Shown piece after piece: positions 34,342-43,722 of a stretch of 64,000 bases of DNA. The stretch's first letter is position 1. The number at the start of each line of letters is the position of its first letter. This DNA is from Nocardioides silvaticus (GTDB lineage: Bacteria; Actinomycetota; Actinomycetes; Propionibacteriales; Nocardioidaceae), in contig NZ_QGDD01000005.1 in the NCBI RefSeq assembly GCF_003160695.1, positions 124,001 to 188,000 on the forward strand. Direction: 5' to 3'. Both the position numbers and the translations under genes were made by a program. The notes beneath the pieces are model-generated. The model worked only from the letters and a program-made list of their open reading frames with translations. It made no database searches and had not been told where the DNA came from.

Positions 34342-34929
34342 TCAGTCCGCGGGCAGCACGACGACGTGCCGTCGCGGCTCCACGCCCTCCGACTCCGAGC
34401 GGAGCCCCGCCGCGGCGACCGCGTCGTGGACGATCTTGCGCTCGAACGGCGACATCGGGTCGAGCGACATCGGCTCACCGGACGCCTTCACGTCGGCCGC
34501 AGCCTGCTCCCCGAGCTTGGTGAGTCGGGTCCGCTTGTCGGCGCGGTAGCCGGAGATGTCGAGCATCAGTCGCGAACGCTCACCGGTCTCGCGGTAGACC
34601 GCCAACCGGGTGAGCTCCTGCAGCGCCTCGAGAACCTTCCCGTCCGGACCCACCAGCTGCGAGAGATCGGCGCCGACGATCGAGACAGCCGCGCGGTCTG
34701 CCTCGACGTCCATGTCCAGGTCGCCGTCGAGGTCGGCGATGTCGAGGAGCTCCTCGAGGTAGTCGGCCGCGATGTCGCCCTCGCGCTCGAGGCGGGCGAC
34801 GAGGTCGGTGTCCCCCTCCTCGGCGTCGGCGTCGGACCCCTCGGACTCCTCCGCCTCGGTGCCCTCGAGCTCGTCGGTCTCTTCGATGTCGTCGGCCATG
34901 GTCGGGTCGACCTCGGCGTCGGTGCTCAC
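34342..34929 (-). CDS. jag: Jag/KhpB-like RNA-binding protein
   Basis: A 195-residue RNA-binding protein found next to yidC in most bacteria, linked to membrane protein insertion and cell elongation. An acidic N-terminal region of about 55 residues is followed by a KH domain (LSQLVGPDGKVLEALQELTRLAV, with the GxxG as GPDG) and an R3H domain near the C-terminus (MSPFERKIVHDAVAAAGLRSESEGVEPRRHVVVLP). GTG 34929 overlaps the yidC stop by GTGA and has GGAGG upstream. Confidence 0.94.
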   Translation of the reverse strand: MSTDAEVDPTMADDIEETDELEGTEAEESEGSDADAEEGDTDLVARLEREGDIAADYLEELLDIADLDGDLDMDVEADRAAVSIVGADLSQLVGPDGKVLEALQELTRLAVYRETGERSRLMLDISGYRADKRTRLTKLGEQAAADVKASGEPMSLDPMSPFERKIVHDAVAAAGLRSESEGVEPRRHVVVLPAD

Positions 34930-35939
34930 TTGCTGCCTCCATTGTTCGGGTTGGATCCGCCCGGCTTGCCGGACTTGCGTTGGGAGCGGGTCTGCCGCTT
35001 GGGCTGGACGCGCTGCGAAGGACGCGGCTCCTCGACCTGCCGCTCGGGCTCCGCCACCGCCTCGGAGACGGCGTACTTCTCCGGGTGCTTGGCAGCCTTC
35101 GCCTTGTCCCGCTCCTCCTTGGCCTTGAACGCAGGCGTGCCGGGGGCGGGGTTGTTGCGGATGACGTAGAACTGCTGGCCCATCGTCCACAGGTTCGAGG
35201 TGGTCCAGTAGAGGAGGACGCCGATCGGGAACGCCACACCGCCGAGGCCGAAGGCGACCGGAAGGATGTAGAGCAGCATCTTCTGCTGCTGCGCGTAGGG
35301 ACCGCTGAGCGCGTCGGCCGGCATGTTCTTGGCCATCAGCTGCCGCTGCGTGAGGAACGTGGTCGCGGTCATCATCAGCACCAGCACCAGTGAGACACCC
35401 ATGACGATGCCGTTCGGGTCGTCACCCCACGTCCGGGCACCCCAGAACGAGTCGGCCAGCGGGATCTTCCCGAACACCTCGGACTCACCGAACTGTCGGG
35501 CCCGATCCTCGGTGAGGAAGCCGTGCGCCGTGCCCTTCTTCGCCGCCTGGTCGAGCAGGCGGAACAGCGCGAAGAAGATCGGCATCTGCAGGAGGATCGG
35601 GAGGCAGGACGCGAACGGGTTGGTCCCGGCGTCCTTGTAGAGCTTCATCGTCTCCTCGGCCAGCTTCTGCCGGTCGTGGCCGTACTTCTTCTGCAGCTCC
35701 CGCACCTTCGGCTGGATCAGCTGCATGTTGCGGCTCGACTTGATCTGCTTCACGAAGAGCGGGATCAGCGCCGCGCGGATGACCAGCGTCAGGCCGATGA
35801 TCGACAGCGCCCAGGCCGCACCGCCGGCCGGGTCGAGGCCCATGAGGTCGAACAGCTTGTGCCAGCCCAGCAGTACCGCCGAGATGATGTAGTACAGCGG
35901 CACCATGATGAAGTGGCCGATGTCGCCGATGAAGCCCAC
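34926..35939 (-). CDS. yidC: Membrane protein insertase YidC
   Basis: Inserts and folds membrane proteins. The 337 residues show five membrane spans in the short Gram-positive/actinobacterial layout: IMVPLYYIISAVLLGWHKLF, ALSIIGLTLVIRAALIPLFVKQIKSSRNMQLIQPKVRELQKKYGHDRQKLAEETMKLYKDAGTNP with the conserved Arg in RAALIP, ASCLPILLQMPIFFALFRLL, and later spans. The C-terminus is basic. GTG 35939 follows GGGAGAGG at 7 bases and gives the known N-terminus better than upstream starts. Between yidD and yidC is a 144-base gap. Confidence 0.96.
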   Translation of the reverse strand: MGFIGDIGHFIMVPLYYIISAVLLGWHKLFDLMGLDPAGGAAWALSIIGLTLVIRAALIPLFVKQIKSSRNMQLIQPKVRELQKKYGHDRQKLAEETMKLYKDAGTNPFASCLPILLQMPIFFALFRLLDQAAKKGTAHGFLTEDRARQFGESEVFGKIPLADSFWGARTWGDDPNGIVMGVSLVLVLMMTATTFLTQRQLMAKNMPADALSGPYAQQQKMLLYILPVAFGLGGVAFPIGVLLYWTTSNLWTMGQQFYVIRNNPAPGTPAFKAKEERDKAKAAKHPEKYAVSEAVAEPERQVEEPRPSQRVQPKRQTRSQRKSGKPGGSNPNNGGSK

Positions 35940-36083
35940 TAGTGGTCCTCTCCCTCGATGAGGTGGGTGTAGCCGTGCCTCCGGTGCGTGCATCGCAAGG
36001 CGCCGGTGCGACGCCATACCGGGTTGTCTGTCGAGCGCCGGCAACGCCGCGAGGCGCGTGCCGGGGGTGCGGAGACGCCCGCC

Positions 36084-36386
36084 TCAGCGGGGGAGTGGAC
36101 CACTTGCGGCTCCTTGCTCGATGGATGGCGCGTGGTGACTGGCCGCCTCGGCGGCACGGTCACGACGCGAAGTCTTGGCGGGGACGTGGTCGACGCCTCC
36201 GGCGGCCCACGGGTGGCAGCGGCCCAGGCGGCGCACCGCCAGCCAGCTGCCCTTGATGCTCCCGTGGGTCTGCACCGCCTCCAGGGCGTACGCCGAGCAC
36301 GACGGGTAGTAGCGGCACACGTCGCCGTAGAGCGGGCTGATCACCGCTCGGTAGCCGCGCAGCAGCGCGACCAACAGCCACTTCAC
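36084..36386 (-). CDS. yidD: Membrane protein insertion efficiency factor YidD
   Basis: A 100-residue small protein that helps membrane insertion with YidC. Signature: [64 protein letters not shown], with the conserved Cys and the RCHP motif. GTG 36386 overlaps the rnpA stop by GTGA. The C-terminus is extended by about 30 residues rich in Ala, Arg and Ser. Confidence 0.95.
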   Translation of the reverse strand: MKWLLVALLRGYRAVISPLYGDVCRYYPSCSAYALEAVQTHGSIKGSWLAVRRLGRCHPWAAGGVDHVPAKTSRRDRAAEAASHHAPSIEQGAASGPLPR

Positions 36387-36769
36387 CGCGTCGCCACCTG
36401 TCCGGAGCCCGGCCGGCCGGACTGCCCGGCTTCGAGGCTCCTCCCCAGGCAACGGTCCAGGTCGGCAGCGAGTTCCTCGGAGGAGGACGTGGCCGCCGCC
36501 GGCAGGGCCCGGACGACAAGCAACGCGCCGCCGGGCAGCAAGGCGACCCGCGAGCGGGCGAGGTGCCGGAGTCGGCGCTTCACCGTGTTCCGCACGACCG
36601 CGTTGCCGACCGCCTTGCTGACCACGAAGCCGACCCGGGCCGGCTCGACGGCGCCCGCGTCACCGGTCGCCAGGTGCGTCACCAGGGTGCGCGCAGCGGA
36701 CCGACGGCCCGCCTTCACGGCGTGTCGGAACGAGTCGGGTCGGGTCAGCCGGTGGTCGGCAGGCAGCAC
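36383..36769 (-). CDS. rnpA: Ribonuclease P protein component
   Basis: Protein part of RNase P, which matures tRNA 5' ends. In 128 residues: [54 protein letters not shown] (RNR signature) and the helix with [15 protein letters not shown] 36769 follows GGAGGG. The gene is between rpmH and yidD, as in nearly all bacteria. Confidence 0.97.
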   Translation of the reverse strand: MLPADHRLTRPDSFRHAVKAGRRSAARTLVTHLATGDAGAVEPARVGFVVSKAVGNAVVRNTVKRRLRHLARSRVALLPGGALLVVRALPAAATSSSEELAADLDRCLGRSLEAGQSGRPGSGQVATR

Positions 36770-36806
36770 GAAGCCCTCCGGAGGCAGAGCCGGTCGGGCC
36801 GTGGCC

Positions 36807-36944
36807 TCAGACGGCCAGGCTCTTGCGGCCCTTCCGGCGACGGTTCGCCAGGATCGCGCGGCCGGCGCGCGTGCGCATCCGCAGTCGGAACCCGTGCGTC
36901 TTGTGACGGCGACGGTTGTTCGGCTGGTACGTCCGCTTGCTCAC
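36807..36944 (-). CDS. rpmH: 50S ribosomal protein L34
   Basis: A 45-residue, very basic ribosomal protein: [23 protein letters not shown] followed by [20 protein letters not shown], the whole family signature. GTG 36944 has GAGAGG at good spacing; longer upstream starts give sequence foreign to L34. It is the first gene of the long minus-strand operon rpmH-rnpA-yidD-yidC-jag-rsmG-parA-parB and diverges from dnaA. Confidence 0.98.
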   Translation of the reverse strand: MSKRTYQPNNRRRHKTHGFRLRMRTRAGRAILANRRRKGRKSLAV

Positions 36945-37489
36945 GATCGACCTCTCGGCTTTCAGTACGTCTCGGGAAGGGTCATCCGGCGCGGCCCGGC
37001 AGTCGAGCGCACAGGGCGATCGAGGGCAGTCACAGCTTCGGCTGGCACCGCGCATCCATGGAGACCTGCTGGCAGAGCCATGGACATGCGGCACCGGTCG
37101 ACACCGGATGACCGAACAACGGTACGCGGCGGCGAATCGCCCGGTCAAACCGGCGAAACGCACAACCCTAGGGCGGGTCCGGCCAGGATCCTGGGCACCC
37201 CGCCGGAAGGTTGTCGACAGGTTCCTGAGATCCTGTGGAGAACGGGTTGATCCACAGGCCCAACCCGGCTACGTTCGGCCTCTCCGGGATTCCCCGCCGG
37301 TTCGGGTCACACGAGGGCCCATGCGTCGCCGACATCACGGCCTCCGAACGTAGAACTGGCCGCTGACCTGCGCAAACGCATGGACATTCGGATCCGGAAC
37401 GGCCTCGGCGAGGCGCCGCGCACGGCGCTCACCATGTGTTCACAGCCTGTGGACAAAGTTGTGGAGCGACACGATTGGGAGAGGAAGCC
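36945..37489. promoter_or_regulatory. rpmH-dnaA intergenic region with DnaA-box-like sites
   Basis: This 545-base gap holds the divergent rpmH and dnaA promoters. DnaA-box-like sites: TTGTCGACA at 37211 (one mismatch to TTGTCCACA), TGTGGAGAA at 37234 (one mismatch, reverse), TGATCCACA at 37248 (two mismatches), and a perfect reverse box at 37448-37456. No gene is visible in it. Confidence 0.75.
37448..37456 (-). promoter_or_regulatory. Perfect DnaA box before dnaA
   Basis: TGTGGACAA, the reverse complement of TTGTCCACA, 34 bases upstream of the dnaA start. Its position suggests autoregulation of dnaA. Confidence 0.85.
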
Positions 37490-39058
37490 GTGACCGGGAA
37501 CGACGAGGCACCGGAGACCCGGAACGAGCCGCCCGACGCGGATCCGGCCACCCTCCGCCTGGAGGACGCCTGGCAGTCCGTGGTCGAGGAGCTCCAGGCA
37601 CCGCAACGGGCCTGGCTCCAGGCCAGCCGACCGGTCACGCTGCACGGCAGCACCGCGATCGTCGCCGTGCCCGACGACTACACGCGCAAGCGGCTCGAGG
37701 ACCGGGTGCGCGGCGACGTCGAGCACGCGCTGACCGACCGGTTCGGTTACGACGTGCAGCTCGCCGTCACCGTCGACCCCAGCCTGCGTAGCGGACCCAT
37801 CGAGCTCCCCGCGGAGGAGGAGCAGCCGGTCGTCGCTGCCGAGCAGCCGCGGACCGAGCCGGAGCCGGTCGGTGAGGGTGGATTCAGCGACTTGTCGACA
37901 AATCGACAGATCGACTCGTCGACGTACGACGACGACGCCACGCCCACCTTCGACGCCATCCGCAACAAGTTCCCCTCGCCGCCGCCCAGCATCGACGGCC
38001 ACCGCCCGACCCAGGCACCGGAGTCGAGGCTCAACCCGAAGTACACCTTCGAGACGTTCGTCATCGGCTCGTCCAACCGCTTCCCGCACGCGGCCGCCGT
38101 CGCCGTGTCCGAGGCGCCGGGCAAGTCCTACAACCCGCTGCTCGTCTACGGCGACTCCGGCCTGGGCAAGACCCACCTGCTGCACGCGATCGGGCACTAC
38201 GTCCGCAGCCTGTACGCCGGTGCGAAGGTGCGCTACGTCAGCTCCGAGGAGTTCACGAACGAGTTCATCAACTCCATCCGCGACGACCGCCAGGACCGGT
38301 TCAAGCGGCGCTACCGCGAGGTCGACGTCCTCCTCATCGACGACATCCAGTTCCTGCAGGGCAAGACCCAGACGCAGGAGGAGTTCTTCCACACGTTCAA
38401 CTACCTGCACAACGCGCAGAAGCAGATCGTGCTCACCTCCGACCAGGCGCCCAAGCGGCTCGAGGCGCTGGAGGACCGGCTCCGCAACCGGTTCGAGTGG
38501 GGCCTCATCACCGACGTGCAGCCGCCGGACCTCGAGACCCGGATCGCGATCCTCCGCAAGAAGGCGGCGATGGACCGGCTCACCGCGCCGCCGGACGTGC
38601 TCGAGTTCATCGCGAGCAAGATCCAGACCAACATCCGCGAGCTCGAGGGTGCCCTCATCCGGGTCACGGCGTTCGCCAACCTCAACCGGCAGGACGTCGA
38701 CCTCACCCTCGCCGAGATCGTCCTCAAGGACCTGATCCCCGAGGGCGGCGAGCCCGAGATCACCGCGCCGCTGATCATCGCTCAGACCGCGGCGTACTTC
38801 GGCCTCTCGATCGAGGAGCTCACCGGACCCAGCCGCGGCCGCCACCTGGTGATGGCCCGCCAGATCGCGATGTACCTCTGCCGGGAGCTCACCGGGCTGT
38901 CGCTGCCGAAGATCGGCGCCCAGTTCGGCAACCGCGACCACACGACGGTGATGTACGCCGAGCGCAAGATCAACCAGCTCCTCGGCGAGCGGCGCGCGGT
39001 CTTCAACCAGGTCAGCGAGCTCACCAACCGGGTCAAGATGCAGGCCCGTCAGGGCTGA
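37490..39058 (+). CDS. dnaA: Chromosomal replication initiator DnaA
   Basis: Opens oriC and loads the helicase. The 522 residues have domain I (LRLEDAWQSVVEELQAPQRAWLQASRPVTLHG), a linker domain II (about 100-170), the AAA+ domain III with Walker A GDSGLGKTHLLHAIG and VDVLLIDDIQFL, and domain IV with the DnaA-box signature FGNRDHTTVMYAERKI. GTG 37490 follows GGGAGAGG and is preceded by a perfect DnaA box. In the linker, DLSTNRQIDSSTYDDD is encoded by a short repeat that also occurs after plsC. Confidence 0.98.
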   Translation: MTGNDEAPETRNEPPDADPATLRLEDAWQSVVEELQAPQRAWLQASRPVTLHGSTAIVAVPDDYTRKRLEDRVRGDVEHALTDRFGYDVQLAVTVDPSLRSGPIELPAEEEQPVVAAEQPRTEPEPVGEGGFSDLSTNRQIDSSTYDDDATPTFDAIRNKFPSPPPSIDGHRPTQAPESRLNPKYTFETFVIGSSNRFPHAAAVAVSEAPGKSYNPLLVYGDSGLGKTHLLHAIGHYVRSLYAGAKVRYVSSEEFTNEFINSIRDDRQDRFKRRYREVDVLLIDDIQFLQGKTQTQEEFFHTFNYLHNAQKQIVLTSDQAPKRLEALEDRLRNRFEWGLITDVQPPDLETRIAILRKKAAMDRLTAPPDVLEFIASKIQTNIRELEGALIRVTAFANLNRQDVDLTLAEIVLKDLIPEGGEPEITAPLIIAQTAAYFGLSIEELTGPSRGRHLVMARQIAMYLCRELTGLSLPKIGAQFGNRDHTTVMYAERKINQLLGERRAVFNQVSELTNRVKMQARQG

Positions 39059-39413
39059 CCGCTCGTCCGGTGACCGGGTCGGCGTTGTGGACAGCACCCC
39101 CGAATTGGTGCGAACTACACGGGGAGGATTCTGTGGCCGCGGCTTTCCTGTCGTTCCACAGCCCCACGAACTCCACAACCCCGCCTACGCAGGCCCGTCG
39201 TGGTCCACACCGTCGTCCACACGCGAATTCTCAGCCTCACCTGCGGGAACGGCCGATCTCCACAGTTTCCACCGACGCTATGACTACTCCCAGAATTCCT
39301 ATGCTCCGATCCGACGTGAACAAGTTCTCCGCCACCCCTCTGTGGAGAACCCCCCGCATGGCAGGATTCGACCTGCCGCCACACCCGTGTAGTTCGACGT
39401 GTAAGGACACACC
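39059..39413. other. Probable oriC between dnaA and dnaN
   Basis: A 355-base non-coding gap, the usual origin site in actinobacteria. It is more AT-rich than its surroundings and contains at least seven DnaA-box-like 9-mers in both directions: 39086 (TGTGGACAG), 39152 (CGTTCCACA), 39171, 39201 (TGGTCCACA), 39213 (TCGTCCACA), 39256 (ATCTCCACA) and 39341 (TGTGGAGAA). Sites deviate from TTGTCCACA by one to three bases. An AATTC-rich patch lies at 39220-39300. Confidence 0.85.
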
Positions 39414-40559
39414 GTGAAGTTCCGTGTCGATCGCGACGTCTTCGCAGACGCCGTCGCCTGGGCCGCCCGCAGCCTGCCCGTCCGCCCGAGCTCGCCCGTC
39501 CTGGCCGGGCTCCTCATCGAGGCCGGCGACGACGGGCTCGTGCTCTCCACCTTCGACTACGAGACGTCGGCTCGCGCGACCGTCACCGCGGAGGTCAGCG
39601 ACGAGGGCGCCGCTCTCGTCAGCGGCCGGCTGCTCGCCGACATCTGTCGCAGCCTCCCGGCCAAGCCGATCGACATGATGATCGACGGTGCCCGGGTCTC
39701 GCTCACCTGTGGCTCGGCGCGGTTCTCCCTGCAGACGATGCCGGTCGAGGACTACCCCTCGATCCCGGAGATGCCGGCGGCGACCGGCACCGTGCCGAGC
39801 GAGACCTTCGCGCACGCCGTCGCTCAAGCGGTCACCGCGGCCGGCCGCGACGACATGCTCCCCGTCCTCACCGGCGTGCGGATCGAGATCGAGGGTGACA
39901 CCATCGCGCTCCTGGCCACCGACCGGTTCCGTCTTGCCCAGCGCGAGCTCACCTGGAACCCGGGCCAGCCCGACGCCAGCCTCGCTGCGCTGGTCCCGGC
40001 CCGCGTGCTCGGCGACACCGCCAAGTCGCTGACCGCCGGGGCGGAGGTCACCATCGCGCTGTCGGCCTCCGGCAGCGGCGACGGCATCATCGGCTTCGAG
40101 GGCAGCGGGCCCGGCGGTGTCCGTCGTACGACGACGCGACTGCTCGACGGCGAGTTCCCCAAGGTCCGCAGCCTGTTCCCCAGCGAGCGACTCACCGTCG
40201 CCAAGCTCGACAAGGCCTCGCTCATCGAGTCGCTCAAGCGCGTCTCGCTCGTCGCCGAGCGCAACACCGCCGTGCAGCTGGCGTTCAAGGACGGCGCCCT
40301 CACGCTCGACGCCGGGTCCGGCGACGAGGCGCAGGCGTCGGAGTCGGTCGAGGCGCAGATCGAGGGCGAGGACCTGGTCACCGGGTTCAACCCGCAGTTC
40401 CTGCTCGACGGCCTCGGCGTCATCGACGAGGCGGTCGTCGAGCTCTCCTTCACGCAGGCGTCGAAGCCGGTCGTCATCACCGGCACCCCCGACGAGTCGG
40501 TCTCCGACCACGCCGGCTCGTTCCGCTACCTCTTGATGCCGCGTCGGCTGCTGGGCTGA
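39414..40559 (+). CDS. dnaN: DNA polymerase III beta subunit (sliding clamp)
   Basis: Clamp that holds DNA polymerase on DNA. 381 residues in three similar domains: MKFRVDRDVFADAVAWAARSLPVRPSSPVLAGLLIEA..., IPEMPAATGTVPSETFAHAVAQAVTAAGRDDMLPVLTGVRIEIEGDTIALLATDRFRLA, and the final YLLMPRRL, the family's C-terminal motif. GTG 39414. It directly follows the origin and precedes gnd rather than recF. Confidence 0.98.
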   Translation: MKFRVDRDVFADAVAWAARSLPVRPSSPVLAGLLIEAGDDGLVLSTFDYETSARATVTAEVSDEGAALVSGRLLADICRSLPAKPIDMMIDGARVSLTCGSARFSLQTMPVEDYPSIPEMPAATGTVPSETFAHAVAQAVTAAGRDDMLPVLTGVRIEIEGDTIALLATDRFRLAQRELTWNPGQPDASLAALVPARVLGDTAKSLTAGAEVTIALSASGSGDGIIGFEGSGPGGVRRTTTRLLDGEFPKVRSLFPSERLTVAKLDKASLIESLKRVSLVAERNTAVQLAFKDGALTLDAGSGDEAQASESVEAQIEGEDLVTGFNPQFLLDGLGVIDEAVVELSFTQASKPVVITGTPDESVSDHAGSFRYLLMPRRLLG

Positions 40560-40681
40560 GCCCTCATCGCACCGAACCGGGTCTCGACCGCCGTCGCGCC
40601 CTCGCAAGCTCGGCCGCGGCCCTGCACGACCTCCCTCGCCACGCCGTGCGCTCCTTCGTCGCGCCCGGCTAGGCTCACGAC

Positions 40682-41605
40682 ATGCACATCGGACTCATCG
40701 GACTCGGCAAGATGGGTGGCAACATGCGCACCCGGATGCGCAACGCGGGCCTGACGGTCGTCGGCTACGACCGCAACCCCGACCTCTCCGACGTCGACAG
40801 CCTCGAGGCGCTGGTGGAGGCGTTGCCCGCTCCCAAGGTGGTGTGGGTGATGGTGCCGGCTGGCGACCCGACCCGCTCCACGATCGCCGCGCTCAAGGAG
40901 CTGCTCGGCGAGGGAGACGTCGTCGTCGACGGCGGCAACTCGAAGTACACCGACGACGCGGTCAACGCGGCCTCGCTGGCGGAGAAGGGCATCGGCTTCG
41001 TCGACTGCGGTGTGTCCGGCGGGGTCTGGGGCCTGGAGAACGGCTACGCGCTGATGTACGGCGGGCCGGCCGACCAGGCGGAGAAGGTGATGCCGGCCTT
41101 CGAGGCGCTGAAGCCCGGCGACAGCCCCGACGGCATCGTCCACTGCGGCTCGACGCCGGGCGCGGGGCACTTCGCGAAGATGGTCCACAACGGCATCGAG
41201 TACGCGATGATGCAGGCCTACGCCGAGGGCTGGGAGCTGCTGGAGAAGGTCGACATCGTCGAGAACGTGCCCGACGTCTTCGCCTCCTGGCGCACCGGCA
41301 CCGTCGTCCGCTCCTGGCTGCTGGACCTGCTGGTCGAGCAGCTCCGCGAGGACGAGCACCTCGACGAGCTGCGGGGGTACGCCGAGGACTCCGGCGAGGG
41401 CCGCTGGACCGTCGAGGCGGCGATCGAGAACGCCGTGCCGATGCCGGCCATCGCCGCCAGCCTGTTCGCCCGCTTCGTGTCGCGGCAGGACGACGACGTC
41501 GCGATGAAGGCGGTCGCGGCGATGCGCCGCGGTTTCGGCGGACACGCCGTCACGCGGAAGGACGTCCCGCCGACGGTGTCTCCGCCGCCGCCGACCGACG
41601 GCTAG
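40682..41605 (+). CDS. gnd: 6-phosphogluconate dehydrogenase, decarboxylating (short form)
   Basis: Oxidative pentose-phosphate enzyme, 6-phosphogluconate to ribulose 5-phosphate with reduction of NAD(P). The 307 residues begin MHIGLIGLGKMGGNMRTRMRNAGLTVVGYDRN (Rossmann motif), with GDVVVDGGNSKYTDD, GVSGGVWGLENGYALMYGG and the catalytic GAGHFAKMVHNGIEY. It is the short type that lacks the C-terminal repeat of the E. coli form. It is found between dnaN and recF in several actinobacteria. Degenerate repeat sequence lies in the gap before it. Confidence 0.95.
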   Translation: MHIGLIGLGKMGGNMRTRMRNAGLTVVGYDRNPDLSDVDSLEALVEALPAPKVVWVMVPAGDPTRSTIAALKELLGEGDVVVDGGNSKYTDDAVNAASLAEKGIGFVDCGVSGGVWGLENGYALMYGGPADQAEKVMPAFEALKPGDSPDGIVHCGSTPGAGHFAKMVHNGIEYAMMQAYAEGWELLEKVDIVENVPDVFASWRTGTVVRSWLLDLLVEQLREDEHLDELRGYAEDSGEGRWTVEAAIENAVPMPAIAASLFARFVSRQDDDVAMKAVAAMRRGFGGHAVTRKDVPPTVSPPPPTDG

Positions 41606-42042
41606 AGCGCGTAGGCCAGGCGGACGGCTGCGAAGACCAGCCAGACCGCCCCGATGCCCAGCGCGACCGGGTGGCGCAGGACCTTGTCGAGATCGGGCGG
41701 GGGGACCCGTCGTACGCGACGGACGGCGACGACCACCGCCAGCACTACGACCGCGGCGACGAGCAGCATCCCGAACGGGTGGGAGGAGAAGGACTGCTCC
41801 CACCAGCCGTGCGCGGCGTAGACCCACGAACGGGTCAGCCCGCAGCCGGGGCACGGCAGGCCGGTGAGGGCGCGGAACGGGCAGAGGACCGGGCCGTCCT
41901 CGATGTGGTCGGGGGAGAAGACGAACGACGCTCCGATGGCAGCGACCCCGCCCACCGCGACGACCTCCGCACCCGAGATGCGGCGGCGCCGGAGGAGCTG
42001 CTGCTCCTCGGAGGTGGACGGGGTCCCTGTCGTCGGGGTCAT
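41602..42042 (-). CDS. DUF2752 membrane protein
   Basis: A 146-residue membrane protein with three predicted spans. The DUF2752 hallmark CPFRALTGLPCPGCGLTRSWVYAAHG (the CPGCGLTRS motif) is present between spans 1 and 2. Function unknown. It overlaps the gnd stop by four bases (convergent) and follows the TM2 gene by 22 bases on the same strand, as is common for these two families. Confidence 0.93.
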   Translation of the reverse strand: MTPTTGTPSTSEEQQLLRRRRISGAEVVAVGGVAAIGASFVFSPDHIEDGPVLCPFRALTGLPCPGCGLTRSWVYAAHGWWEQSFSSHPFGMLLVAAVVVLAVVVAVRRVRRVPPPDLDKVLRHPVALGIGAVWLVFAAVRLAYAL

Positions 42043-42064
42043 GGGGATCGGCTCGGCGTCGGGC

Positions 42065-42496
42065 TCAGCGGTAGGGGCGGCCGTCGACGTCGTGCTGCTT
42101 GCGGAGCGCGATCATGATCGCGTCGTAGAGCGCCCAGAAGCCGCAACCACCACAGGTGATCAGCTTGACGACTCCGAGGCCGGTCTCGCCCTTGTAGAAC
42201 TTGTCGATGCCGAGGCTGCCGCCGATCCAGGCGATCAGCACCATGGTCAGCCACTCCTTGTCGGAGAACAGGCCGGGCACGTCCTTCGCGGCGATGTACT
42301 GCTGGCTGTCGCCCGAGCGCACGGGGGTGTCGCCCTTGACCTGGCCGGCGACCGCCATCTGCGCGAGGCCGTTGAAGTCGAGGGGGCCCTGCTCCTGGCC
42401 GAGCACCGAGACGTAGAAGGGACCACCGGGGTTGGCCGGCTGGGGCGGGGGACCGCCGTAGCCACCGGGCGGCGGGGGAACTGGAGGTTGAGTCAT
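42065..42496 (-). CDS. TM2-domain protein with GYF_2-like N-terminal domain
   Basis: A 143-residue membrane protein. A Pro/Gly-rich N-terminus is followed by a GYF_2-like domain (FYVSVLGQEQGPLDFNGLAQMAVAGQVKGDTPVRSGDSQQYIAAKDVPGLF) and a TM2 domain with two spans (TMVLIAWIGGSLGIDKFYKGETGLGVVKLITCGGCGFWALYDAIMIAL, containing the GxDKFYxG turn). ATG 42496 chosen. Function unknown; likely a small membrane sensor or scaffold. Confidence 0.92.
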   Translation of the reverse strand: MTQPPVPPPPGGYGGPPPQPANPGGPFYVSVLGQEQGPLDFNGLAQMAVAGQVKGDTPVRSGDSQQYIAAKDVPGLFSDKEWLTMVLIAWIGGSLGIDKFYKGETGLGVVKLITCGGCGFWALYDAIMIALRKQHDVDGRPYR

Positions 42497-42606
42497 GGAG
42501 TGCAGCCTAGGTCCCGGAGGACGTGTTGAAACCTCATTCCTGCAGCGATTGGGCAAAACCCGCGGGCGAGCGCGCAGTCGTCGGCGGGGCGCGGGATGAT
42601 GGCGTG

Positions 42607-43722
42607 GTGCACGTCTCGCACCTGACCCTCCACGACTTCCGGTCGTACGCCGACGTGGAGGTCCCCCTCGACGCGGGTGTCACCGCGTTCGTCGGGAGCA
42701 ACGGGCAGGGCAAGACCAACCTCGTCGAAGCGGTCGACTACCTGTCCCGGCTCGCCTCGCACCGGGTCGCGACCGACGCGCCGCTGATCCGCGCCGGCGC
42801 CGAGCAGGCCCTGGTGCGCGCGGCGGTGGTCCGTGACGGCCGCACCGCCGTGCTCGAGGTGGAGCTCAACCCGGGCCGCGCCAACCGGGCGCGCGTCAAC
42901 CGCTCGCCGCTGTCCAAGGCCCGCGATCTGGTCGGCCTGCTGCGCACGGTGGTGTTCAGTCCCGAGGACCTGGCGCTGGTGAAGGGCGACCCGTCGGAGC
43001 GGCGGCGGTTCCTCGACGACCTGCTCGTGCTGCGCACCCCGCGGCTCGCCGGCGTCCGGGCCGACTACGACCGGGTGCTCAAGCAGCGCAACAGCCTGCT
43101 CAAGACGATCTACGCCGCGCGCGGCAGCAGCCGCGACGCCGCGCTCGCCACGCTGGCGGTGTGGGACGACCACCTGGTCGCCGCCGGCACCGAGCTGCTC
43201 GAGACCCGCCAGGCACTCGTGGCCGACCTGGCGCCGTACCTCGGCAAGGCCTACGAGGCCGTCGCCCGCGGGGCGTCGCGCGACGACGCGCGGATCGCCT
43301 ACCGCTGCTCGTTCGAGGACTCGTTCCGCGAGGAGCTCGCGCGCCGGCAGGACGAGGAGGTCGCCCGCGGCGTGACGCTGGTCGGGCCGCACCGTGACGA
43401 CCTGTTGCTGACCCTGGGTCCGGGCGAGACCGACCGGCTGCCGGTCAAGGGCTACGCCTCGCACGGGGAGTCGTGGTCGTTCGCGCTCGCGCTGCGGCTG
43501 GCGTCGTACGACCTGTTGCGCGCGGAGGGCGACGACCCGATCCTGATCCTCGATGACGTGTTCGCCGAGCTCGACGCCGACCGGCGCAACCAGCTCGCCG
43601 AGCTGGTTGCGGGGGCGGAGCAGGTGCTGGTGACGGCAGCGGTCCGCGCCGACGTGCCGGACGTGCTCGCCGGTGCGACGTTCGCGGTGGCCGGAGGGGA
43701 GGTGACCCGTGTCGGCGGATGA
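42607..43722 (+). CDS. recF: DNA replication and repair protein RecF
   Basis: Helps load RecA at gaps with RecO and RecR. An SMC-like ABC ATPase of 371 residues: [21 protein letters not shown], Walker [45 protein letters not shown], the signature [24 protein letters not shown] and Walker [28 protein letters not shown] 42607 or GTG 42604 can be the start. The stop overlaps dciA by 14 bases. Confidence 0.97.
   Translation: MHVSHLTLHDFRSYADVEVPLDAGVTAFVGSNGQGKTNLVEAVDYLSRLASHRVATDAPLIRAGAEQALVRAAVVRDGRTAVLEVELNPGRANRARVNRSPLSKARDLVGLLRTVVFSPEDLALVKGDPSERRRFLDDLLVLRTPRLAGVRADYDRVLKQRNSLLKTIYAARGSSRDAALATLAVWDDHLVAAGTELLETRQALVADLAPYLGKAYEAVARGASRDDARIAYRCSFEDSFREELARRQDEEVARGVTLVGPHRDDLLLTLGPGETDRLPVKGYASHGESWSFALALRLASYDLLRAEGDDPILILDDVFAELDADRRNQLAELVAGAEQVLVTAAVRADVPDVLAGATFAVAGGEVTRVGG

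Noticed and set aside
37307..39178. A 623-codon minus-strand frame over dnaA
   Set aside because: Antisense shadow of dnaA; low-complexity Val/Asp/Leu-rich translation without family features.
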